From Seribacter sp963934295 (GTDB lineage Bacteria > Verrucomicrobiota > Verrucomicrobiia > Opitutales > Seribacteraceae), in NCBI GenBank assembly GCA_963934295.1, contig CAWVXY010000001.1:124001-188000 (forward strand): 64,000 nucleotides of DNA. Direction: 5' to 3'. The position numbers and the translations under genes are program-made. Under the pieces are notes generated by a model that was not told the origin of the DNA, ran no database searches, and saw only the letters and a program-made list of their open reading frames with translations. This document shows positions 63,462 to 64,000 of this stretch, one piece after another (within the stretch, counting starts at the first letter, position 1; every line of letters starts with the position of its first letter).

Positions 63462-63501
63462 CTTTGTTTGTTTGTTTCAAGTTCATAGTCTTGAACATAA
63501 C

Positions 63502-63530
63502 GCTTTTGTTTTTGGGCAGGAAACAAAAGC
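63502..63530. repeat. 10-bp perfect stem-loop after the TonB receptor gene
   Basis: GCTTTTGTTT pairs exactly with AAACAAAAGC around a nine-base loop. It lies 40 bases after the receptor stop. No T-run follows, so it may be an mRNA-stabilising 3' hairpin. Confidence 0.5.
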
Positions 63531-63537
63531 TTAAAAA

Positions 63538-63567
63538 CCTCGCCCCTTTGGCTTAAAAGGGGCGAGG
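63538..63567 (-). terminator. 12-bp GC-rich hairpin, terminator-like on the minus strand
   Basis: CCTCGCCCCTTT pairs perfectly with AAAGGGGCGAGG (six-base loop). A run of five T residues follows only on the minus strand. It may stop transcripts from the right-hand side or strengthen the end of the receptor mRNA. Confidence 0.45.
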
Positions 63568-63604
63568 TCACTTTCAACGCAACAAAAGTTGATAATATGC
63601 ACTT

Positions 63605-63640
63605 GGTCTCCGTCTCAAAAGGACGGGGACCTTTTGTTTT
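63605..63640 (+). terminator. intrinsic terminator of the TonB receptor gene
   Basis: A 10-bp stem (63605-63614 with 63622-63631, one G-T pair) with a seven-base loop is followed by TTTTGTTTT on the plus strand. It is a good rho-independent terminator. Confidence 0.75.
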
Positions 63641-63762
63641 CATTTGTTATCGTAGGTCCTTTGATTTAAAAAGCACCGTCAACATGAGTTAAAATACAAA
63701 GAGAACAAATTTAGTTCCTCAAGATTGACAGTATGGGAATGATTCTCCATACTAATAAAGAT

Positions 63763-63837
<75 letters not shown>

Positions 63838-63842
63838 TTTTC

Positions 63843-64000
63843 CTAATCCTTCTGGATGCTCTTTTTTGTTTCAGTATCTAATTCTGGCCAGCGAACAAGT
63901 TTTCGATGAAGGGTTCTTCGACTTACCCCCATGAGTTCAGCTGCTTTTGTTCTATTTCCACCGGCTTGCAAGAGAGCATTACGTAAAAGTCGTTTTTCAT
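63843..64000 (-). CDS. C-terminal end of a Fis/NtrC-type regulator (HTH_8 domain)
   Basis: The last 52 codons of a gene enter from the right edge on the minus strand. They read EKRLLRNALLQAGGNRTKAA, then ELMGVSRRTLHRKL, which is the Fis-type helix-turn-helix of sigma-54-dependent response regulators. The rest of the protein (probably receiver and AAA+ domains) lies outside the window, so a small Fis-like protein or a two-component regulator without AAA+ is also possible. It is convergent with tRNA-Asn. Confidence 0.8.
   Translation of the reverse strand, partial: EKRLLRNALLQAGGNRTKAAELMGVSRRTLHRKLVRWPELDTETKKSIQKD

Larger units (their letters stand above)
63462..63762. other. stem-loop-rich spacer between the TonB receptor and tRNA-Asn
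   Basis: These 301 bases have no coding sequence. They contain four consecutive hairpins: TTCAAG/CTTGAA at 63476-63495, a 10-bp stem at 63502-63530, a 12-bp stem at 63538-63567, and the terminator at 63605-63640. The rest is AT-rich and should hold the tRNA-Asn promoter. Confidence 0.5.

Overview
The window is an AT-rich piece of a Gram-negative bacterial chromosome, most likely from a marine Verrucomicrobiota (Opitutae-like) member of the PVC superphylum. Four things support this. UvrA is double-length (about 1809 aa, four Walker A motifs), as known in Chlamydiae and some relatives. Planctomycete/verrucomicrobial families are present (PSCyt1/DUF1549/DUF1553 with DUF1501, a PVC-type dehydrogenase, an SHD1-type protein, DUF5069). 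Three sulfatases are present. The envelope genes (bamA, ompH/skp, lpxD, a TonB receptor) show an outer membrane with lipid A. Genus-level placement cannot be made from this sequence alone.

Layout. 0-5 kb: start of an hrpB helicase, an hsp20 chaperone, Sel1 and TPR proteins, and an adjacent pair of intramembrane proteases (M50 site-2 type and rhomboid). 5-10 kb: a minus-strand run rpmH-rnpA-yidC-yebC-metX/metW, where metX and metW form one gene. 10-24 kb: tRNA-Glu, the giant uvrA, tyrS, a peroxiredoxin, a STAS/SpoIIE-phosphatase pair, an MsbA-like ABC exporter and a cytochrome-c/LRR protein. 24-35 kb: pyrE facing an 11-gene colinear minus-strand cluster, rplY-pth-rpsF-ssb-rplI-dnaB-bamA-ompH-lpxD-prs-htrA, which joins translation, replication and envelope assembly.

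35-53 kb looks accessory and is typical of organisms that degrade sulfated polysaccharides. It holds a DUF1553/DUF1501 pair, a membrane-anchored agmatine-deiminase-like enzyme, a 34-aa Lys-rich protein, a cold-shock protein, three sulfatases, a large SGNH-like/dehydrogenase/azurin-like fusion and a PhoX-like protein. It also has the longest non-coding stretches, with several inverted repeats and a probable gene remnant.

53-64 kb: the NfeD/FloA (flotillin) membrane operon, a mutarotase, a DUF3050 protein, tRNA-Arg, purE-purK, a TonB-dependent siderophore receptor behind a duplicated Fur-like operator, an array of stem-loops, tRNA-Asn and the 3' end of a Fis/NtrC-type regulator.

The most unusual items are a degenerate J-domain-like tail on YidC, the MetX-MetW fusion, the SGNH-like/dehydrogenase/azurin protein, the tandem Fur-like boxes, and a compact structured RNA element that ends in a T-run next to hsp20. 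No CRISPR array, insertion sequence, prophage or clear defence system was seen. All assignments come from reading motifs by eye; no database search was run.
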